DNA of 31,890 nt from a virus, in IMG/VR virus record IMGVR_UViG_3300028829_002662, positions 1-31,890 of that record. One strand, given 5' to 3'. Of this stretch, positions 31,685 through 31,890 are shown piece by piece; the first letter of the stretch is position 1, and every line of letters starts with the position of its first letter. The position numbers and the translations under genes are program-made. Below the pieces are notes generated by a model. It was not told the origin of the DNA. It did no database searches and saw nothing but the letters and a program-made list of their open reading frames with translations.

Positions 31685-31890
31685 ACTTTGATCATTGAAG
31701 ATGGAACAATAATCAATGATGGAATGGTTTTTACCGAACTAGATTTTTCTAGTGTTGAATTTCCTACCAATGTACGTGTTGTTCAATGGAACGGAACATC
31801 CGGTGAGATTGAATTCAGTGACGGCTCTATGAACGAACAGATTTCAGAGCTTCCCTCTTATGTAAATCAGTGTGTAGCTTTACATACAGA
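31661..31890 (+). CDS. Fibre-associated small protein, N-terminal part (runs off the window)
   Basis: ATG 31661 opens a frame that reaches the right edge (76 codons seen). MSIDRNRVTLIIEDGTIIND, then VRVVQWNGTSGEIEF and ISELPSYVNQCVALHT resemble a small protein family often found just after fibre genes in marine and other tailed phages, with the pattern V-Q-W...G-IE...L.....V. Its role is unknown; a fibre assembly helper is plausible from position. AAAGGA lies upstream. Confidence 0.65.
   Translation, partial: MSIDRNRVTLIIEDGTIINDGMVFTELDFSSVEFPTNVRVVQWNGTSGEIEFSDGSMNEQISELPSYVNQCVALHT

Noticed and set aside
1-31890. tRNA genes, homing endonucleases, introns or integrase genes
   Set aside because: None was seen; gaps between genes are under 100 nt and fully accounted for by promoters and terminators.

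Overview
The window is part of the genome of a tailed phage of the T4 superfamily (myovirus), of the kind known from marine cyanophages and Pelagibacter phages. The evidence is gene content and order. A capsid-gene end and two virion genes are followed by uvsY, uvsW, 55, 47, 46, then 45, 44, 62, regA, hsp20, 43, uvsX, 41 and thyX, all on the + strand and mostly joined by 1-4 base stop/start overlaps. The DNA is AT-rich by eye, and T4-type late promoters (TATAAATA) stand before virion genes. No photosynthesis gene, tRNA, integrase or CRISPR array is visible. The host cannot be named from this window.

Region 1 (1-1374): the tail of a probable major capsid gene (gp23), a terminator, a late promoter, then a glycine-zipper protein and a tail-tube-like virion protein. 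Region 2 (1374-17149): the replication, recombination and nucleotide module. It holds UvsY/UvsX/UvsW and the gp46-gp47 nuclease for recombination-dependent replication, and gp43 polymerase with the gp45 clamp, gp44/gp62 loader and gp41 helicase for the fork. It also holds the gp55 late sigma factor, the RegA translational repressor, ThyX and a dUTPase/dCTP-deaminase-family protein. Accessory genes lie between 46 and 45: a deformylase-fold protein that has lost its catalytic motifs, a DUF3310-like protein and a glycosyltransferase. A small heat-shock protein sits alone behind its own late promoter, between two terminators.

Region 3 (17172-31890): a run of about fifteen adhesion and tail-fibre genes, many sharing pieces of DNA. 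Long fibres are built of decapeptide repeats ([ST]SN-x-[YF]-xxxx-F) and of a repeat with LNSSSYTASDVL and GLDADTLDG. They alternate with short proteins carrying LamG-like lectin folds, a shared beta-rich tip domain or tail-collar HxH domains. Three blocks of long direct repeats (102, 115 and 144 bp), a GGT microsatellite hinge and mixed synonymous versions of one repeat suggest that recombination reshuffles this locus. At the 3' end a 76-bp duplication has made a 23-codon hybrid ORF.

The most unusual items are the recombining fibre cassette with its decapeptide repeat, the inactivated deformylase, the late promoter overlapping a terminator ahead of hsp20, and the hybrid micro-ORF. All functional assignments rest on motif recognition by eye; no database search was run.
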